Assembly (NCBI GenBank): GCA_934418125.1
Contig: CAKRWT010000019.1
Span: forward strand, 1 to 48,566
Direction of reading: 5' to 3'
From: an uncultured Lachnospiraceae bacterium
GTDB lineage: Bacteria > Bacillota > Clostridia > Lachnospirales > Lachnospiraceae
Length of the DNA stretch: 48,566 nucleotides
Part shown: positions 1 to 9,045 of the stretch, one piece after another
Layout of the letters: each line of letters opens with the position of its first letter
Numbering within the stretch: position 1 is the stretch's first letter
Translations under genes and position numbers: made by a program
The notes under the pieces: generated by a model
What the model saw: only the letters and a program-made list of their open reading frames with translations
Told to the model about the DNA's origin: nothing
Databases searched by the model: none

Positions 1-87
1 GGTATTTTTTCTCTAACATCAGCATTAATTTTTGTTATTTCAACGATTGGTCTATTAATTAATTGGAAAAGAAAAAAACAGAGATGA
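1..87 (+). CDS. Membrane protein, 3' end only (partial)
   Basis: Frame 1 is open from the first base to a TGA at 85-87. The 28 visible residues are a hydrophobic stretch (IFSLTSALIFVISTIGLLI) followed by a basic tail (NWKRKKQR), the usual end of a protein whose last membrane helix is followed by a short positively charged cytoplasmic end. The rest of the gene lies outside the window, so neither family nor function can be given. Confidence 0.55.
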   Translation, partial: GIFSLTSALIFVISTIGLLINWKRKKQR

Positions 88-138
88 AGAATTGAGAAAA
101 TTCCAGTTTATAGGGATGACAGAATCACAATTTATGAA

Positions 139-339
139 ATGATGTATGAATTAACATCTCTTTCAAATGGAAGAAGCCTAGGAATTCCTGGGATTCTATT
201 TTTATTGATAAAATCGACATGCGTGTCTATATCGCTTGCAATGTATGAATATGCTTGTACTTGTTCTAACGATATGATGAATCACTATAATAAAGTTGGA
301 GTGCAGAAATGGTCAGATCTTATTGCATATGGTATTTGA
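139..339 (+). other. Doubtful 66-codon open frame
   Basis: The 88-385 stretch holds no convincing gene. One 66-codon frame starts at ATG 139 but has no ribosome binding site in front of it. It lies in the same frame as the partial membrane protein upstream, separated from it only by the TGA at 85-87, and has one hydrophobic stretch near residues 17-34. It could be a remnant of a longer reading frame or chance. I see no family resemblance and no promoter. Confidence 0.15.
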
Positions 340-385
340 TTCAATTACAAATCATATTAGAAAGCAGTTGGTAAAGGAGTAGGTT

Positions 386-961
386 ATGATATTAGAAACT
401 GAGAGATTAATACTTCGCCCTTGGAAAGAGGATGATGCAGAGAGTTTATATAAGTATGCCAAGGCTCCCGAGGTGGGGCATATAGCAGGATGGCCAGTAC
501 ATACAAGTGTAGAGAATAGCAGAGAAATCATCAAAAGTGTTTTGTCGGCAGATGAAACATATGCAGTGTGTTTAAGAGAAGATAATGTTGCAATTGGAAG
601 TATCGGATTGATTCCGCCGGCGCAGTCGCACACAAAAGCAGCTGATGATGAAATAGAAATTGGATATTGGATAGGTGTTCCATACTGGGGGCAGGGCTTG
701 ATTCCCGAAGCGGTTCGAGCTTTACAGAAGCATGCTTTTTTAGATTTGGGCTGTAGTGCTATGTGGTGCGGATATTATGACGGAAATGAAAAATCAAAAC
801 GCTGTCAGGAGAAATGTGGATTCAAATATCATCATACGGAAGAAAATAAACCCTGTGCACTTATGGGAGATGTTAGAACGGAGCACTTTACTTATCTTAC
901 AAAAGAACAGTGGTCTGATAGTCAGGATAAAGCAAAATTTTGTGGAGGTAAAGAACTGTGA
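386..961 (+). CDS. GNAT family N-acetyltransferase (RimJ/RimL type)
   Basis: The 191-residue product begins ILETERLILRPWKEDDAE, the signature opening of the Acetyltransf_3 (RimJ/RimL) branch of GNAT enzymes, which move an acetyl group from acetyl-CoA to an amine, often the N-terminus of a protein or a small molecule. The central IEIGYWIGVPYWGQGLIPEA segment is the core with the acetyl-CoA binding loop (normally Q/R-x-x-G-x-G/A). GNEKSKRCQEKCGFKY is the typical NxxS..EKxGF ending. The start is supported by AAGGAG at 373-378, seven bases upstream. The substrate cannot be inferred. The next gene begins 80 bp later in the same direction. Confidence 0.88.
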   Translation: MILETERLILRPWKEDDAESLYKYAKAPEVGHIAGWPVHTSVENSREIIKSVLSADETYAVCLREDNVAIGSIGLIPPAQSHTKAADDEIEIGYWIGVPYWGQGLIPEAVRALQKHAFLDLGCSAMWCGYYDGNEKSKRCQEKCGFKYHHTEENKPCALMGDVRTEHFTYLTKEQWSDSQDKAKFCGGKEL

Positions 962-1041
962 AAAAAAGGTCATTCTTTCTGTATTGAATAAACAGAAACA
1001 GAAAAATAAAAAATGAAAAATAGAAACAGGAATGGAAGAAA

Positions 1042-1857
1042 ATGAAAGGAAAACGAATGATTGCAGGCATTCTGCTTGCAGGAATTATGTCGATTACTCT
1101 GGCAGGGTGTAAAAATACAGATGTCAGTGAAACAGAGACAGAAAAGCCGGTCATCACGCTCGGCAGCGACAGCTATCCCCCATACAATTATCTGAATGAG
1201 GATGGTGTACCGACAGGAATCGATGTTGAACTTGCTACAGAAGCTTTTAGCAGAATGGGATATCAGGTGGACGTTGTCCAAATCAACTGGGAGAAGAAAA
1301 AAGAACTGGTGGAGAGCGGAGAGATTGACTGTATCATGGGCTGTTTTTCCATGGAAGGGCGCCTTGACGATTACCGCTGGGCAGGGCCGTACATAGCAAG
1401 CCGTCAGGTGGTCGCTGTAAATGAGAACAGCGATATTTATAAGCTGAGTGACCTGGAGGGAAAGAACCTGGCTGTCCAGTCTACAACCAAACCGGAAGGC
1501 ATCTTTCTGAACCGGACGGACGAGAGAATCCCAAAACTGGGAAATCTGATTAGTCTTGGACACAGAGAGCTAATCTATACATTTCTGGGAAAAGGATATG
1601 TGGATGCGGTTGCCGCACATGAGGAATCTGTTGTCCAGTATATGAAGGATTATGATGCAAGTTTCCGCATCCTGGAAGAACCTTTGATGGTTGTAGGGAT
1701 AGGAGTTGCTTTTGCAAAAGAGGATGACCGGGGAATCTGTGAGCAGATGAACCAGACACTGGAAGAGATGCGTCAGGATGGTACATCCCTGAAAATCATT
1801 GAAAAATATCTGGATGATCCCCAGAAGTATCTGGAGGTGGATGATCTTGGATATTAA
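1042..1857 (+). CDS. Periplasmic-binding-type lipoprotein (SBP_bac_3, amino-acid-like ligand)
   Basis: This 271-residue product has a lipoprotein signal peptide ending in the lipobox LAGC (Cys23), so it should be anchored to the outer face of the membrane. The mature part (ITLGSDSYPPYNYLNEDG, then PTGIDVELATEAFSRMGY and the ESGEIDCIMGCFSMEGRLDDY region) is the class of type II binding proteins that carry polar amino acids or related compounds. The family normally feeds an ABC importer, but no permease or ATPase gene lies nearby. Instead the gene overlaps a hybrid histidine kinase, which suggests that it presents a ligand to the sensor. It is the first gene of a four-gene overlapping operon (1042-8831). 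The specific ligand is unknown. Confidence 0.88.
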   Translation: MKGKRMIAGILLAGIMSITLAGCKNTDVSETETEKPVITLGSDSYPPYNYLNEDGVPTGIDVELATEAFSRMGYQVDVVQINWEKKKELVESGEIDCIMGCFSMEGRLDDYRWAGPYIASRQVVAVNENSDIYKLSDLEGKNLAVQSTTKPEGIFLNRTDERIPKLGNLISLGHRELIYTFLGKGYVDAVAAHEESVVQYMKDYDASFRILEEPLMVVGIGVAFAKEDDRGICEQMNQTLEEMRQDGTSLKIIEKYLDDPQKYLEVDDLGY

Positions 1858-4027
1858 AAGAAAGAAAAAAGAAAAAGAAATCCAGCTGGTTGGCGGTCTG
1901 ATTGGAATTGGTGTAGCGGTAGTCTCCCTGTTTTATTTCTTTCATGCAGAGAAAGCGGAAGCAGAGGAAAGAATGGTGGAGATTGTTAATTATATGAAAG
2001 TGCAGTGCTCAACCTATACCCATTATAATGAATCTTCGGAATCCAAAAGTCTCCTCCGTGCAATCGAAAGTGCCAGACAGATGAGTACGAATATTGACAT
2101 GGAAACAGAAAATGGCGGTCAGCTGAGCCGTGAGTTTCTGAAAGAAAACCAGAAGACTCTCTGGGTAAATGGTATCCTTGTACTGGATGCAGAGGGAAAG
2201 ATGGATTGTGAATACAGTACGGATGAATCTTTGGCCAATGAGATTATGGAGTATCTGCAAAAAGACATTATCATGAATTTTAGTGAATATGAAGAAAGAA
2301 CTTATTCGGAACGTTTCACCAGAGAGGACGGATCTCATATCGACATTGCAGCCTGCGCCAGAAAAGATGTCCCAGGTATTGTAGCAATCTATTATTATAC
2401 ATCCCCTGAATTTACCAGAAACTATACTCTGACGATACAGAGTCTTTTAAATGGTTATAGTACCTGGAAAGATGGAACAGTCATGGTTGCAGACCAGGGG
2501 ACGATTGTTGCCAGTAATGATGAGAGCCTGATAGGACAGGGTACTGCGGATAATGAGGTTATTCAGGCAATGAAACAGCATACCGACAGTCAGCACATTT
2601 TTCATTTGAAGAATGAAGGAACCGGATGCTACGGAATCATGCTGAAGCAGCGGGATTACTATATCTATATGTATCTTCCGGATACGGAAGTATTCCATAA
2701 CCTTCCATTAAGTGTAACAGGTGTCATTTTTCTTTATTTCCTGATATTTGGTATATTCTGGTTCTGGGTATACAGAACCAATCAGGCACATCAGAAACAG
2801 GAACAGGAAAAAGAGGAAAAATACAAAACGGAACTTCTGATAGCAGCAGAAAGGGCAGAAGCAGCTAATCGGGCAAAGACAGAATTCCTCCAAAGGATGA
2901 GTCATGATATCAGGACCCCAATCAATGGAATCTGCGGCATGGTTGATATAGCTGACCATTATGCTGACGATATGGAGAAACAGACAGAATACCGGGAAAA
3001 AGTCAAAATGGCTTCTCATCTGCTGCTGGAAATGCTCAACGATGTACTGGATATGAGCAAGCTGGAGTCGGATGAAGTGGTGCTGGAAGAAATCCCATTT
3101 GATTTGAACAGCATTTGCGAAGAAGTACTTGTTGTGGTCGAACAGATGGCGGCAGAACAGAATGTCCAGATTGTGTGGGAAAAAAGAGAGCTCATGCACC
3201 GGAATTTTATTGGAAGTCCGGGGCATGTGAAACGGATCCTGATGAATATCCTGTCGAATGCAGTAAAATATAACAGAGAAAATGGACTTATTTATATCAG
3301 CTGCATAGAAATTCCATCCAAACAGCCAGAAATGACAACAATGGAATTTGTCTGCCGGGATACCGGAATCGGAATGGCAGATGAGTTTCAGAAACATATT
3401 TTTGAACCATTTGCACAGGAACATACCGGAAGCCGCACAAAATTTGCCGGAACAGGTCTGGGAATGTCGATTACCAAAAAACTGGTTGAGAAAATGGGTG
3501 GAACCATTACCTTTGAAAGTAAAGAAGGCGTAGGGACTACATTTGTAATCCGGGTTCCATTTAAAATAGATATGGAAGCAGATAAATGCGAAAAACAGAC
3601 GGATGTATCCGAAAAATGTATAAAGGGGCTACATATTCTTCTGGCAGAAGATAATGAGCTGAATATGGAAATTGCAGAATTTATGCTCCAGAATGAAGGT
3701 GCTGATGTAACAAAAGCATGGAACGGACAGGAGGCTGTTGAGATATTCAAAAAGAGTGGAGCTGGCGAATTTGATGTCATTCTTATGGATATCATGATGC
3801 CGGTGATGAATGGTTATGAGGCAGCGAAGATGATTCGATCCCTGGACAGAGAGGATGCAAGGGGGATTCCAATCATTGCAATGACAGCAAATGCGTTTAC
3901 AGAGGACAGACTGAGGGCTAAAGAAGCAGGAATGGATGAACATATTGCAAAACCAGTGGATGCGAAATTACTGATAAAGGCAATTCATAAACTGATGGAA
4001 CGTAATTATACGAAGGAGAATTCGTAA
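1847..4027 (+). CDS. Hybrid sensor histidine kinase with C-terminal receiver domain (kinase 1)
   Basis: About 726 residues. The order is a first membrane helix (about residues 17-35), an extracytoplasmic sensor region of roughly 250 residues, a second helix near 290-315, a HisKA domain with the phosphoacceptor in MSHDIRTPINGI (His353), a HATPase_c domain (NILSNAVKYN, DTGIGM, GTGLGMSI boxes) and a receiver domain with ILLAEDNELN and the phospho-Asp in ILMDIMMPVMNG (Asp648). I prefer the TTG at 1847, because GGAGGT at 1833-1838 lies eight bases before it. The in-frame ATG at 1841 sits only about three bases from that site, and the longer frame from 1799 is deep inside the preceding gene. The gene overlaps the upstream binding protein by 11 bp and shares one base with the next start (TAATG). 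No output domain is attached. Confidence 0.92.
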   Translation: MDIKRKKKEKEIQLVGGLIGIGVAVVSLFYFFHAEKAEAEERMVEIVNYMKVQCSTYTHYNESSESKSLLRAIESARQMSTNIDMETENGGQLSREFLKENQKTLWVNGILVLDAEGKMDCEYSTDESLANEIMEYLQKDIIMNFSEYEERTYSERFTREDGSHIDIAACARKDVPGIVAIYYYTSPEFTRNYTLTIQSLLNGYSTWKDGTVMVADQGTIVASNDESLIGQGTADNEVIQAMKQHTDSQHIFHLKNEGTGCYGIMLKQRDYYIYMYLPDTEVFHNLPLSVTGVIFLYFLIFGIFWFWVYRTNQAHQKQEQEKEEKYKTELLIAAERAEAANRAKTEFLQRMSHDIRTPINGICGMVDIADHYADDMEKQTEYREKVKMASHLLLEMLNDVLDMSKLESDEVVLEEIPFDLNSICEEVLVVVEQMAAEQNVQIVWEKRELMHRNFIGSPGHVKRILMNILSNAVKYNRENGLIYISCIEIPSKQPEMTTMEFVCRDTGIGMADEFQKHIFEPFAQEHTGSRTKFAGTGLGMSITKKLVEKMGGTITFESKEGVGTTFVIRVPFKIDMEADKCEKQTDVSEKCIKGLHILLAEDNELNMEIAEFMLQNEGADVTKAWNGQEAVEIFKKSGAGEFDVILMDIMMPVMNGYEAAKMIRSLDREDARGIPIIAMTANAFTEDRLRAKEAGMDEHIAKPVDAKLLIKAIHKLMERNYTKENS

Positions 4028-5877
4028 TGGAAAAGAAAAAATGGAACAAGGTTTTGTCTGTACTTCTGGTAATGGTAACAGCTTTATCACTTTTGTCAGG
4101 CTGTGGCGGAATGAGTGCGGAAAAAGAAGATGCAGAAACAATTACGGTGTATTTATGGAGCACAACCCTGTATGAAAAATATGCACCATACATCCAGGAA
4201 CAGCTCCCGGATATCAATGTTGAATTTGTTGTAGGCAATAATGATCTGGATTTCTACAGGTTCCTTAAGGAAAATGGTGGATTGCCGGATATTATAACCT
4301 GCTGTCGCTTTTCCCTGCATGATGCAAGTCCTTTGAAAGACAGTCTGATGGACCTTTCCACAACCAATGCGGCAGGTGCCGTTTATGATGCATACATCAG
4401 CAATTTTATGAACGAGGATGGAAGTGTAAACTGGCTTCCGGTGTGTGCGGATGCACATGGTTTTGTAGCGAACAAAGATCTTTTTGAAAAGTATGAGATT
4501 CCTCTTCCGACAGATTACGAAAGCTTTGTTTCTGCCTGCCAGGAATTTGACAAAGTGGGGATTCGTGGATTTACGGCAGACTATTATTATGATTATACCT
4601 GTATGGAGACACTGCAGGGTCTGTCAGCATCAGAGTTGTCTTCTGTAGACGGACGCAAGTGGCGTATCACCTACAGTGACCCGGATAATACAAAGAGAGA
4701 AGGCCTGGACAGTACCATCTGGCCTGAGGCTTTTGAACGTATGGAGCAGTTCATCCAGGATACAGGGCTTAGCCGGGAGGATCTGGATATGAATTATGAT
4801 GATATCGTTGAGATGTATCAAAGTGGTAAGCTTGCCATGTACTTTGGAACCTCTGCCGGTGTAAAAATGTTTCAGGATCAGGGCATCAACACAACTTTTC
4901 TGCCATTCTTTCAGGGGAATGGTGAAAAGTGGATTATGACTACGCCATATTTCCAGGTGGCTTTAAACCGCAATCTGACACAGGATGAGACACGTCGGAA
5001 GAAAGCAATGAAGGTACTGAGCACAATGCTTTCAGAGGATGCGCAGAACCAGATTATTAGTGATGGACAGGATCTGTTAAGCTACAGTCAGGATGTGGAT
5101 CTTCAGCTTACGGAATATATGAAAGATGTGAAATCTGTGATTGAAGAAAACCACATGTATATCCGCATTGCGTCAAATGACTTTTTCTCTGTTTCCAAGG
5201 ATGTGGTTGCTAAAATGATCTCTGGAGAATACGATGCAGGGCAGGCCTATCAGTCGTTTAATTCTCAGCTTCTTGAGGAGAAATCCACTTCTGAGAAAAT
5301 AGTTTTGGATTCACAGAAGTCTTATTCCAACCGTTTCCATAGCAGTGGAGGAAATGCGGCATATTCTGTTATGGCAAACACTCTGCGTGGTATCTATGGG
5401 ACGGATGTACTGATTGCAACCGGAAACAGCTTTACTGGAAATGTGCTGAAAGCCGGCTATACGGAAAAAATGGCGGGCGACATGATTATGCCAAATGGTC
5501 TGGCGGCTTACAGCAGCAGGATGAGCGGAGCGGAACTGAAAGAGACGATTAAAAACTTTGTAGAAGGCTATGAGGGAGGATTTATTCCGTTTAACCGTGG
5601 CTCTCTGCCAGTGGTCAGTGGTATTTCTGTGGAAATTAAGGAAACGGATGATGGTTATACAGTGGGCAAGGTTACAAAGGATGGGAAAAAAGTTCAGGAC
5701 AATGATACTTTCACAGTAACCTGTCTTGCGATACCAAAACATATGGAAGCTTACCCGGCAGATGATGACATTGTATTTGATGGAGGCGATACCTCTGTGG
5801 AAGACACCTGGACAGAATATGTTTCAAATGGGGATGCCATTCTGGCAGAGCCGGAAGATTACATTAATGTGAGATGA
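4027..5877 (+). CDS. Binding lipoprotein (SBP_bac_1-like) with a 5'-nucleotidase C-terminal-like domain
   Basis: The 616-residue product has a lipoprotein signal peptide with lipobox LSGC (Cys26). Residues about 35-410 look like an extracellular solute-binding protein of the sugar-type family (TITVYLWSTTLYEKYAPYI, LPDIITCCRF, MYQSGKLAMYFGTSAG, KKAMKVLSTMLSEDAQ). Residues about 430-600 look like the substrate-binding C-terminal domain of 5'-nucleotidases (LIATGNSFTGNVLKAG, then MSGAELKETIKNFVEG, FNRGSLPVVSGISVEI, DTFTVTCLAIPKHM). The catalytic metallophosphatase domain of 5'-nucleotidases is absent, so this is read as a two-domain binding protein, not an enzyme. Start and stop are shared with flanking kinase genes (TAATG before, ATGA after). 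I infer a sensory rather than transport role. The assignment of the tail rests on pattern recognition only. Confidence 0.8.
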   Translation: MEKKKWNKVLSVLLVMVTALSLLSGCGGMSAEKEDAETITVYLWSTTLYEKYAPYIQEQLPDINVEFVVGNNDLDFYRFLKENGGLPDIITCCRFSLHDASPLKDSLMDLSTTNAAGAVYDAYISNFMNEDGSVNWLPVCADAHGFVANKDLFEKYEIPLPTDYESFVSACQEFDKVGIRGFTADYYYDYTCMETLQGLSASELSSVDGRKWRITYSDPDNTKREGLDSTIWPEAFERMEQFIQDTGLSREDLDMNYDDIVEMYQSGKLAMYFGTSAGVKMFQDQGINTTFLPFFQGNGEKWIMTTPYFQVALNRNLTQDETRRKKAMKVLSTMLSEDAQNQIISDGQDLLSYSQDVDLQLTEYMKDVKSVIEENHMYIRIASNDFFSVSKDVVAKMISGEYDAGQAYQSFNSQLLEEKSTSEKIVLDSQKSYSNRFHSSGGNAAYSVMANTLRGIYGTDVLIATGNSFTGNVLKAGYTEKMAGDMIMPNGLAAYSSRMSGAELKETIKNFVEGYEGGFIPFNRGSLPVVSGISVEIKETDDGYTVGKVTKDGKKVQDNDTFTVTCLAIPKHMEAYPADDDIVFDGGDTSVEDTWTEYVSNGDAILAEPEDYINVR

Positions 5878-8831
5878 GAAGAATGAATGTTAAGAATCAT
5901 AATACAAACAAAGAAAAGACTGTTATGAGAAAACAGTTAAGGTTAATTGCTGTTATCGCACTCTTTATAGGAATCTTTTTGATAGTTTGCCGATATTTCG
6001 AATTTGTGTCGGAAACTATTTATGAAGAAAGTGTTTCTCATCTGACGGAGGTTTTTCATCAGTCTGATAATATGTTAAGTGAACTGACAGATAAGAATCT
6101 GACGTATCTCCATATGTGGGGCGAGTATCTGCAGAATACCTCCAGTGAAGGAAAAATCCGTGATTATATAGAGAAAGCACAGGAAGATGCAGGTTTTTTA
6201 GAGTTTTATTTTCTGTCAGCGGATGGAGACTATAAGATGGTAACGGGGGAAACCGGATATCTTGGCTTACAGGAGAATATGGAAGAGGAAATCCGGCAGG
6301 GAAAGGATATTGTAGCGAATGCGGTAGTTCCCGGAAAATCCCAGATGCTTGTTTTTGCCACTCCCGGGGCGCATGGAAGCTATCAGGGATTTGAATATGA
6401 TGCGATTGCCATTGCTTATGAAAACGCAGATATCGTAGAGGTACTGGATATTTCTGTTTTCAATGGAAGTGCCCAGAGTTATGTTATTCATCCGGATGGC
6501 CGTGTTGTGGTCAATCATTCTTCTGCGTCATGGGAAAACGTGTACAATTTTTTTGGTGTCCTGAGAGAGCATTCCAACATGTCTGAAGAAGAAATTCTGG
6601 AACTTTCGGAGAAGTTTAAAGAGGGATATACAGATGCAATGCTGGTAAAGCTGGATGGAAAGAATTACTATCTTGTCTATGAAAAATCGAATATCCAGGA
6701 TTGGATATTTTTAGGGCTTGTCCAGGTAGATATCGTCAATGCAGGTATGAACCGTCTGCAGCTTAGAACGATACTTCTTGTAGGTGTAGTCGGGCTTTGT
6801 ATTGCCGCATTTTTTATCAGCTTAATTATTCAAAGAGGCAGGATAAGCCTTAAGAAAAAGGATACGGAGATCCTGTACAGGGATGAGCTGTTTCAAAAGC
6901 TTTCCATGAATGTGGATGATGTTTTTCTGATGCTGGATGCAAAAACCTATCAGGCAGATTACGTCAGCCCGAATGCGGAAAAGCTGCTGGGCATTACAGT
7001 AGAAGAGATTAGGAATGATATTTACGTTTTGGGAAAACTGCATCCGGGAGATGATGAGAATCCGAATAAGAATTATCTGGAGGAGATTCCGGTTCATGAA
7101 CAGAAGGAATGGGATTTTGAATATGTTCACCAGAAAACAGGAGAACAGCGGTGGTTTCATAATATTGCAATGTGCAGTGAGATAAATGGAAAAAAGAAAT
7201 ACATCCTGGTTATGTCGGACCGTACCTCTGACTGGAAAATGAATCAGGCACTCTCTGAGGCAGTTCGTGCGGCGGAGAATGCCAACAAGGCAAAGAGTAC
7301 ATTTCTTTCCAATATGTCTCATGATATCCGGACACCAATGAATGCAATTATTGGGTTTACGACATTGGCTGTAGGCAATATTGACAATCAGAAAAGAGTC
7401 AGGGATTATCTGGGTAAGATTCTTTCTTCCAGTAATCATCTGCTCTCACTGATCAATGATATACTGGATATGAGCCGTATTGAGAGTGGAAAGCTTCAGC
7501 TGGAAGAAACGGAGGTCAGTCTGTCAGATGTGCTTCATGATCTGAAGACGATTATCAGTGGTCAGATACATGCGAAGCAGCTGGAGCTTTATATGGATGT
7601 CATGGATATTACAAATGAGGATGTCTATTGTGATAAGACGCGGCTGAATCAGGTACTTTTGAATCTTTTGTCCAATGCGGTTAAGTTCACACCGGCAGGA
7701 GGAACCATTTCTGTCCGGCTGAAACAGTATCCTGGTACAGTAAGAGGCTGCGAATTGTACGAAATCCGGGTAAAGGATAACGGAATCGGCATGAGTCAGG
7801 AATTTGTACAGAAGCTCTTTTCTCCTTTTGAGAGGGAGCGGACTTCCACGGTCAGCAGAACCCAGGGTACCGGACTTGGCATGGCTATTACCAAGAATAT
7901 TGTAGATATGATGGGCGGTACCATTGAGGTGCAGACAGCGCAGGGAAAAGGCACCGAATTTATAGTCCGTCTGCCACTCCGGATTCAGCCGGAGCATCAC
8001 ACTATAGAGAAGATTGCAGAGCTGGAAGGTCTTAAGGCATTGGTTGTAGACGATGATTTTAATACCTGTGACAGTGTGACAAAGATGCTTGTAAAGGTAG
8101 GGATGCGTTCGGAATGGACACTTTCCGGTAAGGAGGCTGTTCTTCGTGCACGGCAGTCTATGGAGCTTGGAGACGCATTTCATGCTTATATCATTGACTG
8201 GCGTCTGCCGGATATGAATGGTATTGAGGTCACCCGCCAGATCCGCAGTCTTGGTGATGATACACCGATTATTATCCTGACTGCTTATGACTGGTCGGAT
8301 ATTGAAGTAGAAGCCAGAGCTGCAGGGGTAACTGCATTCTGCGCGAAGCCTCTGTTTATGTCTGATATCAGAGAGACTTTGCTGGATGCTATCGGACAGA
8401 AGCAGACCGGAACAGAGAAACGGATTCTTCCGGCAGAGGAATCAGATTTCAAAGGTAAGTGTATCCTGCTGGTGGAAGATAATGAACTGAACAGCGAAAT
8501 CGCGCTGGAGATTCTGAATGTGTATGGTTTTCTGGTTGATACTGCAGAAAATGGAGCAGAGGCGGTGGAGAAGGTTAAGAATTCGACGCCGGGTAATTAT
8601 GATCTGGTGCTGATGGATGTGCAGATGCCTGTAATGAATGGATATGAGGCTACCAAACAAATCCGTGCACTGGACAATCCGGCACTGGCTGGGATTACCA
8701 TCCTCGCCATGACTGCCAATGCCTTTGATGAAGACAGAAAGAAAGCGCTGGAATATGGTATGGACGGCTTCTTATCCAAACCGATTGTGATAGAGGAATT
8801 GATTGGTACATTACGGAATAGTCTGGTATGA
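5874..8831 (+). CDS. Hybrid sensor histidine kinase with PAS and two receiver domains (kinase 2)
   Basis: 985 residues. A membrane helix (about 22-40) and a second one near 305-325 flank an extracytoplasmic sensor domain of about 260 residues, resembling the Cache-like sensors of Clostridia. Then come a PAS domain (about 345-455, ending in KKYILVMSDRTSDWK), HisKA with MSHDIRTPMNAIIGF (His483), HATPase_c (NLLSNAVKFTP, VKDNGIGMS, GTGLGMAI), a first receiver with YIIDWRLPDMNG (Asp775) and a second receiver with LVLMDVQMPVMNG (Asp915). The first receiver has VVDDDF and IDW, the second the canonical VEDNELN, so they have probably diverged in role. The start overlaps the previous stop by four bases (ATGA). 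No HPt or DNA-binding regulator follows, so the phosphate must leave to an unlinked partner. Confidence 0.92.
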   Translation: MRRMNVKNHNTNKEKTVMRKQLRLIAVIALFIGIFLIVCRYFEFVSETIYEESVSHLTEVFHQSDNMLSELTDKNLTYLHMWGEYLQNTSSEGKIRDYIEKAQEDAGFLEFYFLSADGDYKMVTGETGYLGLQENMEEEIRQGKDIVANAVVPGKSQMLVFATPGAHGSYQGFEYDAIAIAYENADIVEVLDISVFNGSAQSYVIHPDGRVVVNHSSASWENVYNFFGVLREHSNMSEEEILELSEKFKEGYTDAMLVKLDGKNYYLVYEKSNIQDWIFLGLVQVDIVNAGMNRLQLRTILLVGVVGLCIAAFFISLIIQRGRISLKKKDTEILYRDELFQKLSMNVDDVFLMLDAKTYQADYVSPNAEKLLGITVEEIRNDIYVLGKLHPGDDENPNKNYLEEIPVHEQKEWDFEYVHQKTGEQRWFHNIAMCSEINGKKKYILVMSDRTSDWKMNQALSEAVRAAENANKAKSTFLSNMSHDIRTPMNAIIGFTTLAVGNIDNQKRVRDYLGKILSSSNHLLSLINDILDMSRIESGKLQLEETEVSLSDVLHDLKTIISGQIHAKQLELYMDVMDITNEDVYCDKTRLNQVLLNLLSNAVKFTPAGGTISVRLKQYPGTVRGCELYEIRVKDNGIGMSQEFVQKLFSPFERERTSTVSRTQGTGLGMAITKNIVDMMGGTIEVQTAQGKGTEFIVRLPLRIQPEHHTIEKIAELEGLKALVVDDDFNTCDSVTKMLVKVGMRSEWTLSGKEAVLRARQSMELGDAFHAYIIDWRLPDMNGIEVTRQIRSLGDDTPIIILTAYDWSDIEVEARAAGVTAFCAKPLFMSDIRETLLDAIGQKQTGTEKRILPAEESDFKGKCILLVEDNELNSEIALEILNVYGFLVDTAENGAEAVEKVKNSTPGNYDLVLMDVQMPVMNGYEATKQIRALDNPALAGITILAMTANAFDEDRKKALEYGMDGFLSKPIVIEELIGTLRNSLV

Positions 8832-9045
8832 ATGAAACTATGAGATGCTAAAGCTGGCACAAAATATAAATGCACTTAAAATGTTGAAATGTTTTTCCTA
8901 TCAATATTTGAAAGAACAGCTTTGCAGCATGGACAGATAGATAAAAACAATATAACAAATCGGAATTGACCGAGTTCTTTGAGTGAGATACACTTCTTGG
9001 ACGAAGGGAAGGAAGAAGGAAAAAGTACTTTAGAGGTATTATGGA
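8832..9045 (+). other. Intergenic gap after the kinase operon
   Basis: This 214-bp gap contains a 31-codon frame (8845-8940) with no ribosome binding site and no recognisable similarity. I see no strong hairpin with a T-run after kinase 2, so the operon either reads through into the next gene or ends without an intrinsic terminator here. Confidence 0.3.

Noticed and set aside
2708..3424. Long minus-strand frame opposite kinase 1
   Set aside because: It is antisense to the HisKA and ATPase domains and lacks a start site; third-position effects of the sense gene explain it.
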